64,000 nt of DNA from Lichenicola cladoniae (lineage in GTDB: Bacteria; Pseudomonadota; Alphaproteobacteria; Acetobacterales; Acetobacteraceae), in the NCBI RefSeq assembly GCF_013201075.1, contig NZ_CP053708.1, positions 4,407,501 to 4,471,500 of the forward strand, read 5' to 3'. This document shows positions 8,520 to 16,073 of this stretch, one piece after another. The notes below the pieces were generated by a model that was not told the origin of the DNA, made no database searches, and saw only the letters and a program-made list of their open reading frames with translations. Position numbers and translations under genes: made by a program. Each line of letters starts with the position of its first letter. The stretch's first letter is position 1.

Positions 8520-10745
8520 TCACTCTTCCCTTGCGGGGCTCACGTCAAGTCGCTTCGCGGGCTGGTAGCCGGCCTCGCCGAACTGCCAGAGCAGGAAAGC
8601 GAACTCGTCGGCGGTCTCGTCGTCGCGCTGCTTGCGGGTGGAGCCGATGCCATGCCCGGCATCGAACTCGACCCGGAACAGCACGGGACGGCGGCTCGAC
8701 GTGTCCGCCTGCAGCCGCGCGGTCATCTTCGCCGGGATCCACACCGTCACGCGCGGATCGTCGGCACCGCCGGTCAGCAGTACCGCGGGGTAGGCCGTCC
8801 CCTTGGTCACGTGGTTGTAGGCATCCATTGCCAGCATCGACGGAAACTGCGCCCGGTCCGTGGCCGAGCCGAACTCGGGAATATTGGCCGGGCCACCGGC
8901 GGTGTACTGCTCGCGCAGGGTGTTGGTGGCACCGACCCGGATCAGCGCCGCGCGGAACAGGTCCGGCCGCTGGGTGATGGCGCCGCCGATCAGGATGCCG
9001 CCGGCACTGGTGCCCTCGCCGCCGAGATGCCCCTTGTCGGTGTAGCCCTGGGCGATCAGCGCTTCGCCGGCGGCGATGAAGTCGTGGATCGTGTTCTGCT
9101 TGGTGGCGATCTTGCCGGCGTCGTGCCAGGCCTGCCCACCCTCGCCGCCGCCGCGCACGTGCGCCACCGCATACACCCCGCCACGATCGAGCCAGGGCAG
9201 GAAGGTGGGCGAGAAAGCCGGGTCGTAGGAGATGCCGTACGAGCCGTAACCGACCAGGTAAGTCGGACGCTTGCCGTCGTGGGGCAGGCCCTTCCTGGTG
9301 ATGATCGAGAGCGGGATCTTCGTGCCGTCGGACGCCGTGGCGCTGGTCTCGATTGATTCGTAGCCGGACAGGTCGCGCGGGAAGCCGGGCAGGATGTGCG
9401 TGTCGGACACCGTCCCGGTTGCTGCGTCGTAGCGCAGCCACTGATGCGGCCTGACCCACGATTCCAGGCTGACGATCGCGCCGGGACGCTCGGGGTCGGT
9501 CACCAGGCCACCTGCCCCCTCATCGCCCGGTGCGATCGTGCCGGCGAACGGCAGCTTGATCGTCTGCGGCTGCCTGGCGCCTTCGCCGAGGCGGTGCAGG
9601 CTAAACACGGCGCCGTCTCGGCTTGCGAAATACAGCCCGTCCTTGGCCGCGGAAATCCCGGTCAGCACGCCGTCCGCCTCGGGCACAACGATCTTTGCCC
9701 GGGCGAAATTCGGGTTGGCGAGACTGGTTTCCACGACCTTGAAACGCGAGGCGTCCTTGTGCGTCAGCAGATCGATCCGGTCGCCGCGCACCGCGATCCC
9801 GATCACCCCATCGGACTGCAGCGCGACCTGCTTCCAGCCCGGATGGCCGGCCAGCAGTTCGGCCAGCGGCGCGGTGTAGAGCGTCACCTCCGGCGATACC
9901 CCGTCCGAGATGCTGGCCAGCGCATAGCCCGAGCCCGGGATGACGATGATGGCCGGAAACACTGCCGCCGCCTTGAACGGGAACGGCAGCCGGTCGGAGT
10001 CCAGCACCGAGACATCCTGTGCCGGATCGTCGCCGAGCACATGCCGGTAGACCTGCATGTGCGCATATTGCTGGTCGGCCTTGCCACCCGTCGCCGGGAC
10101 CGGCAGCCGCGCAAAGAAGAAGCTCTTGCCGTCCGGCGCCCAGGACACGCCGGCGAATTGTGCGCGGTCGATCGTGTCGGGACGAAGCGTTTTCGTGGCT
10201 GTATCGATCACGTGCAGCGTGCTGTTCTCGGAGCCGCCGAGCGAGATCCCGTATGCAACCAGGGTGCCGTCCTGCGACGGCTGGAACTGGTCGATCTCGG
10301 CATGCTTGCCGTCGCGCCCCAACGCCGACGGGTCGACCAGCAGCGTCTCGTGCCCCGCCTGGTCGGACACATAGAGGCGGTCGATCTGCGCACCGGCATC
10401 GCGCTTCAGGTAGAAGAGCCGGCCACCGGCCAACTCGACCGTGTGGACCCGCGCCGCCAGCCCGCTGACCTCGCCGATCTCCCTGGCCAGCGCATCCCGT
10501 CCGGGAATGCGGGACAATACGCGGCGTGCATGATCGTCCTGTCCGTGCAGATACGCCATGAAGCGCGGCTTCGGTTCGCTTTCCATCCAGCGATAGGGAT
10601 CGGTGATCATGGTGCCGAAATAATCGTCGGTCACAGGCTTTACCGGCGCCACCGGCGGGTAGTCGGCCGCCATGAGCGGGACCACGATGACAAGCGAAGC
10701 GGCGGCTCCGAACGTGATGATCTGGACCGCACGAACGAGTCGCAT
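8520..10745 (-). CDS. Secreted prolyl oligopeptidase family (S9A) peptidase
   Basis: A 741-residue serine peptidase of family S9A with a signal peptide (cleavage near MAADYPP). The N-terminal part is the seven-bladed propeller that gates the active site; the C-terminal third is the alpha/beta hydrolase. The nucleophile lies in GEGTSAGGILIGG, preceded by the typical YGSYG and ANVRGGGEGG-like segment (AHVRGGGEGG). The catalytic histidine is in DAGHGIGS near the end. Such enzymes cleave short proline-containing peptides, here in the periplasm. I preferred the ATG at 10745 (GGGAG upstream, clean signal peptide) over a start 20 codons earlier. A small hypothetical gene lies just upstream on the same strand. 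Confidence 0.9.
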   Translation of the reverse strand: MRLVRAVQIITFGAAASLVIVVPLMAADYPPVAPVKPVTDDYFGTMITDPYRWMESEPKPRFMAYLHGQDDHARRVLSRIPGRDALAREIGEVSGLAARVHTVELAGGRLFYLKRDAGAQIDRLYVSDQAGHETLLVDPSALGRDGKHAEIDQFQPSQDGTLVAYGISLGGSENSTLHVIDTATKTLRPDTIDRAQFAGVSWAPDGKSFFFARLPVPATGGKADQQYAHMQVYRHVLGDDPAQDVSVLDSDRLPFPFKAAAVFPAIIVIPGSGYALASISDGVSPEVTLYTAPLAELLAGHPGWKQVALQSDGVIGIAVRGDRIDLLTHKDASRFKVVETSLANPNFARAKIVVPEADGVLTGISAAKDGLYFASRDGAVFSLHRLGEGARQPQTIKLPFAGTIAPGDEGAGGLVTDPERPGAIVSLESWVRPHQWLRYDAATGTVSDTHILPGFPRDLSGYESIETSATASDGTKIPLSIITRKGLPHDGKRPTYLVGYGSYGISYDPAFSPTFLPWLDRGGVYAVAHVRGGGEGGQAWHDAGKIATKQNTIHDFIAAGEALIAQGYTDKGHLGGEGTSAGGILIGGAITQRPDLFRAALIRVGATNTLREQYTAGGPANIPEFGSATDRAQFPSMLAMDAYNHVTKGTAYPAVLLTGGADDPRVTVWIPAKMTARLQADTSSRRPVLFRVEFDAGHGIGSTRKQRDDETADEFAFLLWQFGEAGYQPAKRLDVSPAREE

Positions 10746-10845
10746 GCAATGGCTCCCGGGTCTGAAACGACCAGGAACCCTGTCGACCGGCTTATCCGAG
10801 GTCAAGCAGTGCCGAAGCCCACGCAGCAGGCGGCGGCCGATGCAG

Positions 10846-11034
10846 TCAGACGACGTGCTTGCTGATCATCCGGTGGAGCGCGCTGCCATCTTCGGCGGCA
10901 AGTGCCGTTCCGACACACGACATGAGTTCCTCGCAGACCCGCAGAGCTTCACCCGGCGTCATCTCGATCAGCGGCATGTTCAGCCGCATGAATACGGCAC
11001 CCGGTGCTGCTGTCAGTGTAAGGCGCTGCGACAT
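10846..11034 (-). CDS. Small hypothetical protein (62 residues)
   Basis: I do not recognise this gene. It encodes a 62-residue, probably cytoplasmic helical protein (core MPLIEMTPGEALRVCEEL) with no signal peptide or membrane segment. Its reality is supported by a good sigma70-like promoter upstream (TTGACA, 17-base spacer, TGCTAT) that points at it and has no other target nearby. It could also be transcribed together with the oligopeptidase that starts about 100 bases downstream. An upstream TTG would add seven residues; the ATG is preferred although its ribosome-binding site (GGGAG) is rather far away. Confidence 0.5.
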   Translation of the reverse strand: MSQRLTLTAAPGAVFMRLNMPLIEMTPGEALRVCEELMSCVGTALAAEDGSALHRMISKHVV

Positions 11035-11071
11035 GATGGAACTGCACGCTCCCAAGCTTTATCGCGTTACT

Positions 11072-11120
11072 TTAACGTTAATCTGCGCCGGATAGCAAGC
11101 ACTCCGATACGGATTGTCAA
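11072..11120 (-). promoter_or_regulatory. Candidate promoter and palindrome ahead of the small gene
   Basis: On the minus strand a perfect -35 hexamer TTGACA (11115-11120) is separated by 17 bases from TGCTAT (11092-11097). Just downstream lies a perfect 10-base palindrome, TTAACGTTAA (11072-11081), placed where a repressor or other regulator could act on the initial transcript. The -35 element overlaps the last codon of the neighbouring 99-residue gene. Confidence 0.5.
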
Positions 11121-11416
11121 CGGATTTGTCTGAGGCCATCCAGCCTGACCAGGCCCTCCTGGCTGGTGAATGCGAGTGTCTGTCCCTGGCTGTCCTGCTG
11201 CGACACGCCGCTGATGCGATGATCCCCGGTATCGTAGGTATCGAGCGTCCCGTTCAGCTCGATCAGCAGGCGCCGTATGCCGGGAAAGAAGGCGTAGCGC
11301 AGGTCGTTCTGCGATCCGCTCGACGACGGCTCACCCAGGTCGGCCGGCCACCAGGGCTTCGGCCCAGCCATCGGTTTCATTGGCTCCATCGGCTCCATGC
11401 GCTTCATCGGCTCCAT
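11117..11416 (-). CDS. Conserved small protein with Met-Pro-Lys/Glu repeat leader
   Basis: A 99-residue protein. The first 16 residues are a low-complexity run of EPM/KPM/KRM units; the rest is a compact conserved domain (WWPADLGEPSSSGSQNDLRY, YAFFPGIRRLLIE, YDTGDHRISGVSQQ). I recall similar small proteins of unknown function with Met-Lys-Pro leaders in alphaproteobacteria, but I cannot name a family. GGGAG lies seven bases before the ATG. It is divergent from the DoxX gene. No membrane segment or signal peptide is visible. The conserved part looks like a small beta domain. Confidence 0.7.
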   Translation of the reverse strand: MEPMKRMEPMEPMKPMAGPKPWWPADLGEPSSSGSQNDLRYAFFPGIRRLLIELNGTLDTYDTGDHRISGVSQQDSQGQTLAFTSQEGLVRLDGLRQIR

Positions 11417-11585
11417 CCACCGGCTCCCTGATCAGTGCGTGCCGTCGGGAGCGGGGTCGCTTCACGGCAGGCTGGCCGGCCAACGCAAAGGCGATCGGCT
11501 TGTTCCGGGAAACCTGCCAATGTCGGGTGCGCTGAGACGGACGACCGCGCCGCGCGCCGTTGAACCGAAGGGGAACTTCCTGCCC

Positions 11586-12080
11586 ATGACCGGCCTCAGT
11601 TTTATCGTCGTGCTCGTCGTCCGCTACCTGTTGGTGATGCTGTTCTTTCCGTTCAGCGCACTCGACAAGATCTTCAACTTCAAGGGCGCGGTTGCGCAGG
11701 CACAACAGGTCGTTCCGGCTCGCAGTGCCGCCACGCTCATGCTGATGACCGGCCTGCTGGTCGAGATCATCATGCCGATCTGCATCCTGACCGGATATGC
11801 CGACCGCCTCGCCGCCCTCATCATGGCCGGCTACTGCATGATGACCGCCATCCTGTTCAAGCAGTTCTGGGCCACCGGCGACTTCTGGGCAGGCAGCGAC
11901 AGCAAGGGCCGCGGCCTGTTCTGGGACTTCCTGAAAAACTTCTCCCTGGCCGGCGGTTTCCTGCTGATCACCCTTGGCAGCCTGACGCTGTCGAGCTTCC
12001 TGCATGATCCGCTTTCATCGACCCACCCGTATTCGTCGGCCGCCTATGGGCCGGTCGCGGGCGCCTATAGCGCGCCGTAG
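11586..12080 (+). CDS. DoxX family membrane protein
   Basis: A 164-residue inner-membrane protein of the DoxX/SURF4-like group with four predicted helices: residues about 3-23, 48-68, 73-93 and 118-138. The family's conserved features are present: KIFNFKG after helix 1, GLLVEIIMPICILTG in helix 2, and the FKQFWATGDFW segment between helices 3 and 4. DoxX proteins are often linked to oxidative stress or thiosulfate metabolism, but their chemistry is poorly defined. The chosen ATG places helix 1 at the N-terminus; an ATG at 11520 would add 22 polar residues. The VOC gene starts 33 bases downstream on the same strand. Confidence 0.8.
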   Translation: MTGLSFIVVLVVRYLLVMLFFPFSALDKIFNFKGAVAQAQQVVPARSAATLMLMTGLLVEIIMPICILTGYADRLAALIMAGYCMMTAILFKQFWATGDFWAGSDSKGRGLFWDFLKNFSLAGGFLLITLGSLTLSSFLHDPLSSTHPYSSAAYGPVAGAYSAP

Positions 12081-12112
12081 GCATTCGAAGATCCGTCTGG
12101 GCGAGGCATCCA

Positions 12113-12937
12113 ATGACCATGAAAACAGTCGATCGCATCGCGCGATTCAGCCTCACGGTTGCCAATACCGGACAGATGGCGCGCTTTTATGTCGAGGCGC
12201 TCGGCTTCATGCCCGGCAAGACCGTGCGGGCGACCGCAGCCCCATACGGCGTGGACGGGCAGGCAACGATCCGGCGTTTGCGGCTTGGCCAGCAGGAGAT
12301 CGAGCTGGTCGGCTTTGACGAGACCGGCGCGTTCTACCCGGAGGACAGCACCAGTCACGATAGCTGGTTCCAGCACCTGGCGCTGGTGACGACCGACATG
12401 GCGGCCGCCTATGCCCGCCTGTCCGCCAATACCGACTGGCGGGCGATTACCACGCGAGGGGGCACCACGGGCGGTGGACCGGTGACGTTGCCGCATGCAT
12501 CGGGCGGCGTCACCGCGTTCAAGTTCCGGGATCCGGAAGGCCATCCGCTCGAACTGCTCGAGCTTCCGCCAGGCTCCGGCACCTCCGAAGCCGGCATCGA
12601 TCACTCGGCGATCGTCGTCGCGCATGCGGAGCAGGCCATCGCCTTTTATGAAGCGTTGGGCCTCAAGGTCAGCAGCCGATCGGCCAACCAGGGGCCGGAG
12701 CAGGAAGCCCTCGACGCTGCACCGGACGTGCGGGTCGATGTCACCGGGCTGTCACCGCCGCAGGCCAGCCCGCATATCGAACTGCTGTCCTATCGGACGC
12801 CCGCCATACGACCGGGAATGGTCGGGCCGGCCGACATCGCCTGCACCCGTAGCGTGTTGATCCCGTCGGATCCCGGTGGCGCGGGACAGATGCTGATCGA
12901 CCCCGACGGGCACAGGATAATGCTGGTCCTGGACTGA
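12113..12937 (+). CDS. Tandem VOC (glyoxalase/bleomycin resistance-like) protein
   Basis: A 274-residue cytoplasmic protein with two VOC modules. The first (about residues 8-150) starts with ARFSLTVANTGQMARFYVEALGF and ends with FKFRDPEGHPLELLELP. The second (about 160-274) starts DHSAIVVAHAEQAIAFYEALG and ends MLIDPDGHRIMLVLD. These DPEGH/DPDGH ends carry the metal-ligand glutamate position in many relatives. VOC proteins include dioxygenases, isomerases and antibiotic-binding proteins; I cannot say which this is. It lies close behind the DoxX gene, so the two may be co-expressed, and converges with the DUF3574 lipoprotein gene. Confidence 0.85.
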   Translation: MTMKTVDRIARFSLTVANTGQMARFYVEALGFMPGKTVRATAAPYGVDGQATIRRLRLGQQEIELVGFDETGAFYPEDSTSHDSWFQHLALVTTDMAAAYARLSANTDWRAITTRGGTTGGGPVTLPHASGGVTAFKFRDPEGHPLELLELPPGSGTSEAGIDHSAIVVAHAEQAIAFYEALGLKVSSRSANQGPEQEALDAAPDVRVDVTGLSPPQASPHIELLSYRTPAIRPGMVGPADIACTRSVLIPSDPGGAGQMLIDPDGHRIMLVLD

Positions 12938-12954
12938 TCTGCCGGACCGGCCGC

Positions 12955-13386
12955 TCAGAACGAGATATCGGCCGGCTCGGTGACACGAAGCACCGAGAGG
13001 TCGCCGGTGCGCCGCTTCCAGGCAGTTCGGATCGCCTCGATCTTCGCCCGGTTCTGCGTGGTATCCGGATAGTCGATGACCAGCATCTTCGAATGCAGCC
13101 GCTCCGGCGCGGCCTCGTGCGGACCCTGCCACTGGCCATAGACGTCCAGCACGCTCAGACCGTCCGGAAACCGTGACGTCACCTCGCGGTCGAGGAACGA
13201 GCGCCAGCTCGCCTCGCTGACGCCGGCCCCCGGCTGGTCCGCGGGGCCGAGCCCGAAATAGAGCCTGGTATCGACCCAGTTCGCGGTACGCCCGGGATGC
13301 GCCGGGTCAGGCGGCCGGGCAACGCAGCCGCACAGCAGCAAGACGACCATCGTGGAACATATCTTGCTTGGGTATGCGGGAAGCAT
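12955..13386 (-). CDS. DUF3574 family lipoprotein
   Basis: A 143-residue exported protein. The N-terminus is a lipoprotein signal (STMVVLLLCGCVARPP) with the lipidated cysteine near residue 21. The mature part is a DUF3574 domain: WVDTRLYFGLG, SWRSFLDREVTSRFPDGLSV, DVYGQWQ and ERLHSKMLVIDYPD are its conserved blocks. Function is unknown; members are small periplasmic or outer-membrane-attached proteins. The ATG at 13386 has GGAG six bases upstream; a longer reading through 13839 is not credible because it runs antisense to the MOSC gene. The two genes are divergent with only about 30 bases between starts, so their promoters must overlap the coding ends. Confidence 0.85.
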   Translation of the reverse strand: MLPAYPSKICSTMVVLLLCGCVARPPDPAHPGRTANWVDTRLYFGLGPADQPGAGVSEASWRSFLDREVTSRFPDGLSVLDVYGQWQGPHEAAPERLHSKMLVIDYPDTTQNRAKIEAIRTAWKRRTGDLSVLRVTEPADISF

Positions 13387-13418
13387 GGGATCTCCGGGGC
13401 TTGTGCGGCCAGCGTCCC

Positions 13419-14072
13419 ATGGATCTTGCCGGCGGTGTATCCCGGTTGCCCATCCTCCAGCACCCGGAGTGCCGATTGCCCGATTGCCTGACCGGCATCC
13501 TCCCCCAGTCTCCGTCGGTGGCCGACCTGCTGATCGCGGATACCGGCGATTTCGTCGGGCGCCGTGTGGCCAGCCTGATGCTGACCCTCGGCGGATTGCA
13601 GGGCGACCGGCACGAAGGCGAGACCCGGAAGTCCTGCGCCCGCACCCCCTGGCACAGCCGCGGAACGCGAATTGCCAACACACGTCAGCTTTCGCTGGTG
13701 TCGGTCGAGGACTGCCAGGACATTGCCGAGGCACTGGGGGTCGAGACGGTCGATCCGGCGCTGCTGGGGCCGAACCTGGTGCTGACCGGGATCGCAGCGC
13801 TGAGCCTGATGCCGCCGGCGACCAGGCTGCAGTTTCCATCCGGCGCCACGATATTCATTACCGAGCAGAACGTTCCCTGCCGGCATCCGGGCGCACGGAT
13901 CGCGGCGGCCTATGGCAATCCACGCCTCGCAACCGCTTTTGCCCGCGCAGCGACCGGCCGGCGCGGGCTGCTGGCGCTGGTGGAGCGGGAAGGCGCGGTC
14001 CACTCTGGTGATTTCGTCCGCACGATCGATATGCGGATGGCACGACCGCATCTCCCACGTGTGACGGCGTGA
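13419..14072 (+). CDS. MOSC-domain protein
   Basis: A 217-residue protein containing a MOSC domain, the module of molybdenum-cofactor sulfurases and of enzymes such as YiiM. Family marks are GLQGDRHEGETR near residue 60, the NTRQLSLVSVEDC segment, LGPNLVLTGI and the ITEQNVPCRHPG stretch with the conserved cysteine that carries sulfur or binds the cofactor. No partner ferredoxin domain is attached. The start is uncertain: the ATG at 13419 gives the family-like MDLAGGVSRLPIL opening, but its ribosome-binding site is weak and an ATG at 13374 is also open. It converges with the Mrr-like gene, three bases apart. Confidence 0.82.
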   Translation: MDLAGGVSRLPILQHPECRLPDCLTGILPQSPSVADLLIADTGDFVGRRVASLMLTLGGLQGDRHEGETRKSCARTPWHSRGTRIANTRQLSLVSVEDCQDIAEALGVETVDPALLGPNLVLTGIAALSLMPPATRLQFPSGATIFITEQNVPCRHPGARIAAAYGNPRLATAFARAATGRRGLLALVEREGAVHSGDFVRTIDMRMARPHLPRVTA

Positions 14073-14075
14073 GCC

Positions 14076-15317
14076 TCAGCCGATGAACTCGGGCAGCTCC
14101 GTTTCGTGGAGCAGGCGGACGCCACTGGCCGCGGCAAAGCTCCTCGCTGCCTTGGTGTAGCCGGCGTTGGACACCACTGCGGCAAGATTGGCGTCCTGGG
14201 CCCGGCGAACGATCAACGCCTCCTGCACCACCACCGATTCGAGTGGCTGCGTCGAAGGACGACATTGGATCGTCAGTAGGCGCCCGTCGCGCTTGGCAAT
14301 GATATCCGCGGTGAGGCCACCGGCCGGAAAGCTTATCCGTGCCTGCCAGCCCGCCTCGCCGAGCGACTTCACGCAGCGCTGGCGATAATCCTGCGTATCG
14401 ATCGGCGGCAAAACCTGGTCCGGGCTGCCGTCCGGCACGGCGGGCGCCTGGCTATCGAGCCGCTCGCTCAACGACAGCTCCTGCCGACGAAGGCCGACCC
14501 GGCGACGGCTCCGCCGGCGAAGCCCCAGGACGATCAGTCCGGCCAAGACGACCAAAGCAGCAACGAGGCCGATGGCCGGGGCGGTTCTGGTCGAAGCCAG
14601 GTTGGCGGGCGTGGCGACCGGGGGAGGCTGGATCGCGGGGATATCCGGTGGTGCCGTCCCGGTGGGCGCCGGCGTTGCACTCGGCACGGCCGCCGGCGGC
14701 TCCAATCCGGGTGATGCCGGGGTGGATGGGTCGTTTGCGGGCGGTTTCGACATCGAGTCCGGCGCTGCCACGGGCGGTATGCTGTCCGGAACCGGATCGG
14801 GCGCCGGTGGTATCGCCTCCTGGGCAGGCGGCACGGTCGTTACCAGTGCGGGTGCCGGTGCCGCTGCCGCTGCGACCGGATCGGTGGCAGGAGCCGGCTG
14901 GGGATTGGGCGGGCTCAGATCCTGCGACGATACCGCTGGAGCAACTGGAACCGGGAGCGGAACCGGGGCCGGCGCATCCACTGCGATACGCCCCCGCTGC
15001 AGATCGGTCGGGCGGAAGAACAGCGAGGTGATGCCGGGCGCCGACGGCACCGGTCGCAGCAGGAGAAGGCCATTGGTTCGGCCGATCTGCTCCCATTGCT
15101 GGTTCGGACCGACCATCCGGCACTGGCCACGATCGATGACATGCCTCAGCCAGCGGTAATCATGCCGGCGCGGATTGTGCTGGTCGTTCACCGCCCACGT
15201 CGTCCACGTCACGACGCAGCCGAAGCTCGGTGCACGGACCTGGTATCGGTCCGCCGCGAAGGAGGCATCGGACAGCACGAGCGTTAAGCTCGCCGCCGCC
15301 ACAGTTAGCAAACGCAT
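14076..15317 (-). CDS. Membrane-anchored protein with C-terminal Mrr-like nuclease domain
   Basis: A 413-residue protein of unusual build. It has a signal peptide (about 1-22, ending SFAAD), a small N-terminal domain with two cysteines (about 25-110), a Pro/Ala-rich linker of about 120 residues, one membrane helix (about 232-252, GLVAALVVLAGLIVLG) followed by a basic stop-transfer run, and a C-terminal domain (about 300-413). The last domain reads like an Mrr-type PD-(D/E)XK restriction domain: GGLTADIIAKRDGRLLTIQC, then the helix VVVQEALIVRRAQDANLAAVVSN. The position that is usually lysine in the QxK motif is arginine (QCR). Topology predicts that this domain is cytoplasmic. Function unknown; the linker length and domain order are the reasons for interest. 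Confidence 0.75.
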   Translation of the reverse strand: MRLLTVAAASLTLVLSDASFAADRYQVRAPSFGCVVTWTTWAVNDQHNPRRHDYRWLRHVIDRGQCRMVGPNQQWEQIGRTNGLLLLRPVPSAPGITSLFFRPTDLQRGRIAVDAPAPVPLPVPVAPAVSSQDLSPPNPQPAPATDPVAAAAAPAPALVTTVPPAQEAIPPAPDPVPDSIPPVAAPDSMSKPPANDPSTPASPGLEPPAAVPSATPAPTGTAPPDIPAIQPPPVATPANLASTRTAPAIGLVAALVVLAGLIVLGLRRRSRRRVGLRRQELSLSERLDSQAPAVPDGSPDQVLPPIDTQDYRQRCVKSLGEAGWQARISFPAGGLTADIIAKRDGRLLTIQCRPSTQPLESVVVQEALIVRRAQDANLAAVVSNAGYTKAARSFAAASGVRLLHETELPEFIG

Positions 15318-15425
15318 CGTCTTGCCTTCTGAGCTAGTCCACAAAATAAGATCTTATGGCGTTATTGGCTCCATTTGGCTAATTGACCGAAGAGGCATGG
15401 CGAGGATGCGGGCGAATGCAGGCCT

Positions 15426-15863
15426 TCAGCCGATCGGCAGGCCTCGGTTGAGGCGGCGCATTCCAGCGACGATCGCCCAGATGGTCCAGACCAGCCAGGC
15501 AAAACCGAGCGTCCACGGGATGACCAGGAACACCAGGCCGATCCCGAAGGTGATGGCACCCAGCCCGACGATCACCGCGTGCAGAATCCCGATCGCCAGG
15601 AACGCCAACACTCCGTGCCAGAAGATCCGGATCTGCCAGTCGAGATGCGCCCGGACGACCCCGACCGTTGCGCCCCGCCGGACATAGGCCAGCACGACCG
15701 CCGCGATCGCAGTGACACCGGTAAAGAAGCCGAGGATGTAGAGGACGTAGTTGAGGCTCGCGATATCCCGCCCGGCTTCGCGGATGGATCCGAACACTTC
15801 GTCGGTGGTCCGATAATATGCGCCTGATCGATAATTCACGAGGTTGCTCCCGAGACGATGCAT
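15426..15863 (-). CDS. Small membrane protein (DUF4870-like)
   Basis: A 145-residue inner-membrane protein with three hydrophobic segments (about 38-58, 80-100 and 105-130) and a short polar N-terminus. The middle HLDWQIRIFWHGVLAF resembles the DUF4870/Tic20-like group, whose function is unknown. I chose the ATG at 15863 because AGG lies seven bases upstream. It stands alone between the Mrr-like gene and the polysaccharide region, both on the same strand but separated by gaps of about 110 and 210 bases. The 210-base gap upstream shows no further gene. Confidence 0.65.
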   Translation of the reverse strand: MHRLGSNLVNYRSGAYYRTTDEVFGSIREAGRDIASLNYVLYILGFFTGVTAIAAVVLAYVRRGATVGVVRAHLDWQIRIFWHGVLAFLAIGILHAVIVGLGAITFGIGLVFLVIPWTLGFAWLVWTIWAIVAGMRRLNRGLPIG

Positions 15864-16073
15864 CTTGGTCCCTGGTCGGTGTCGCAAGCGGCGTGCCAGG
15901 CCGGACCAGCAGCTGCCTTAAGCGCAGCCACTCAAGCTTTATCCAAAGAATATAAGGATTTCAGCGGGCTAGAACAAGCAGGCGCTGAACCAGCATGCTT
16001 TTCCCTATCGACGCGTTCGCCAGCTAAAATTCCTGGCTGGTCCGGAAGGCCACTTGTTGGCGTTTTCGAACGG

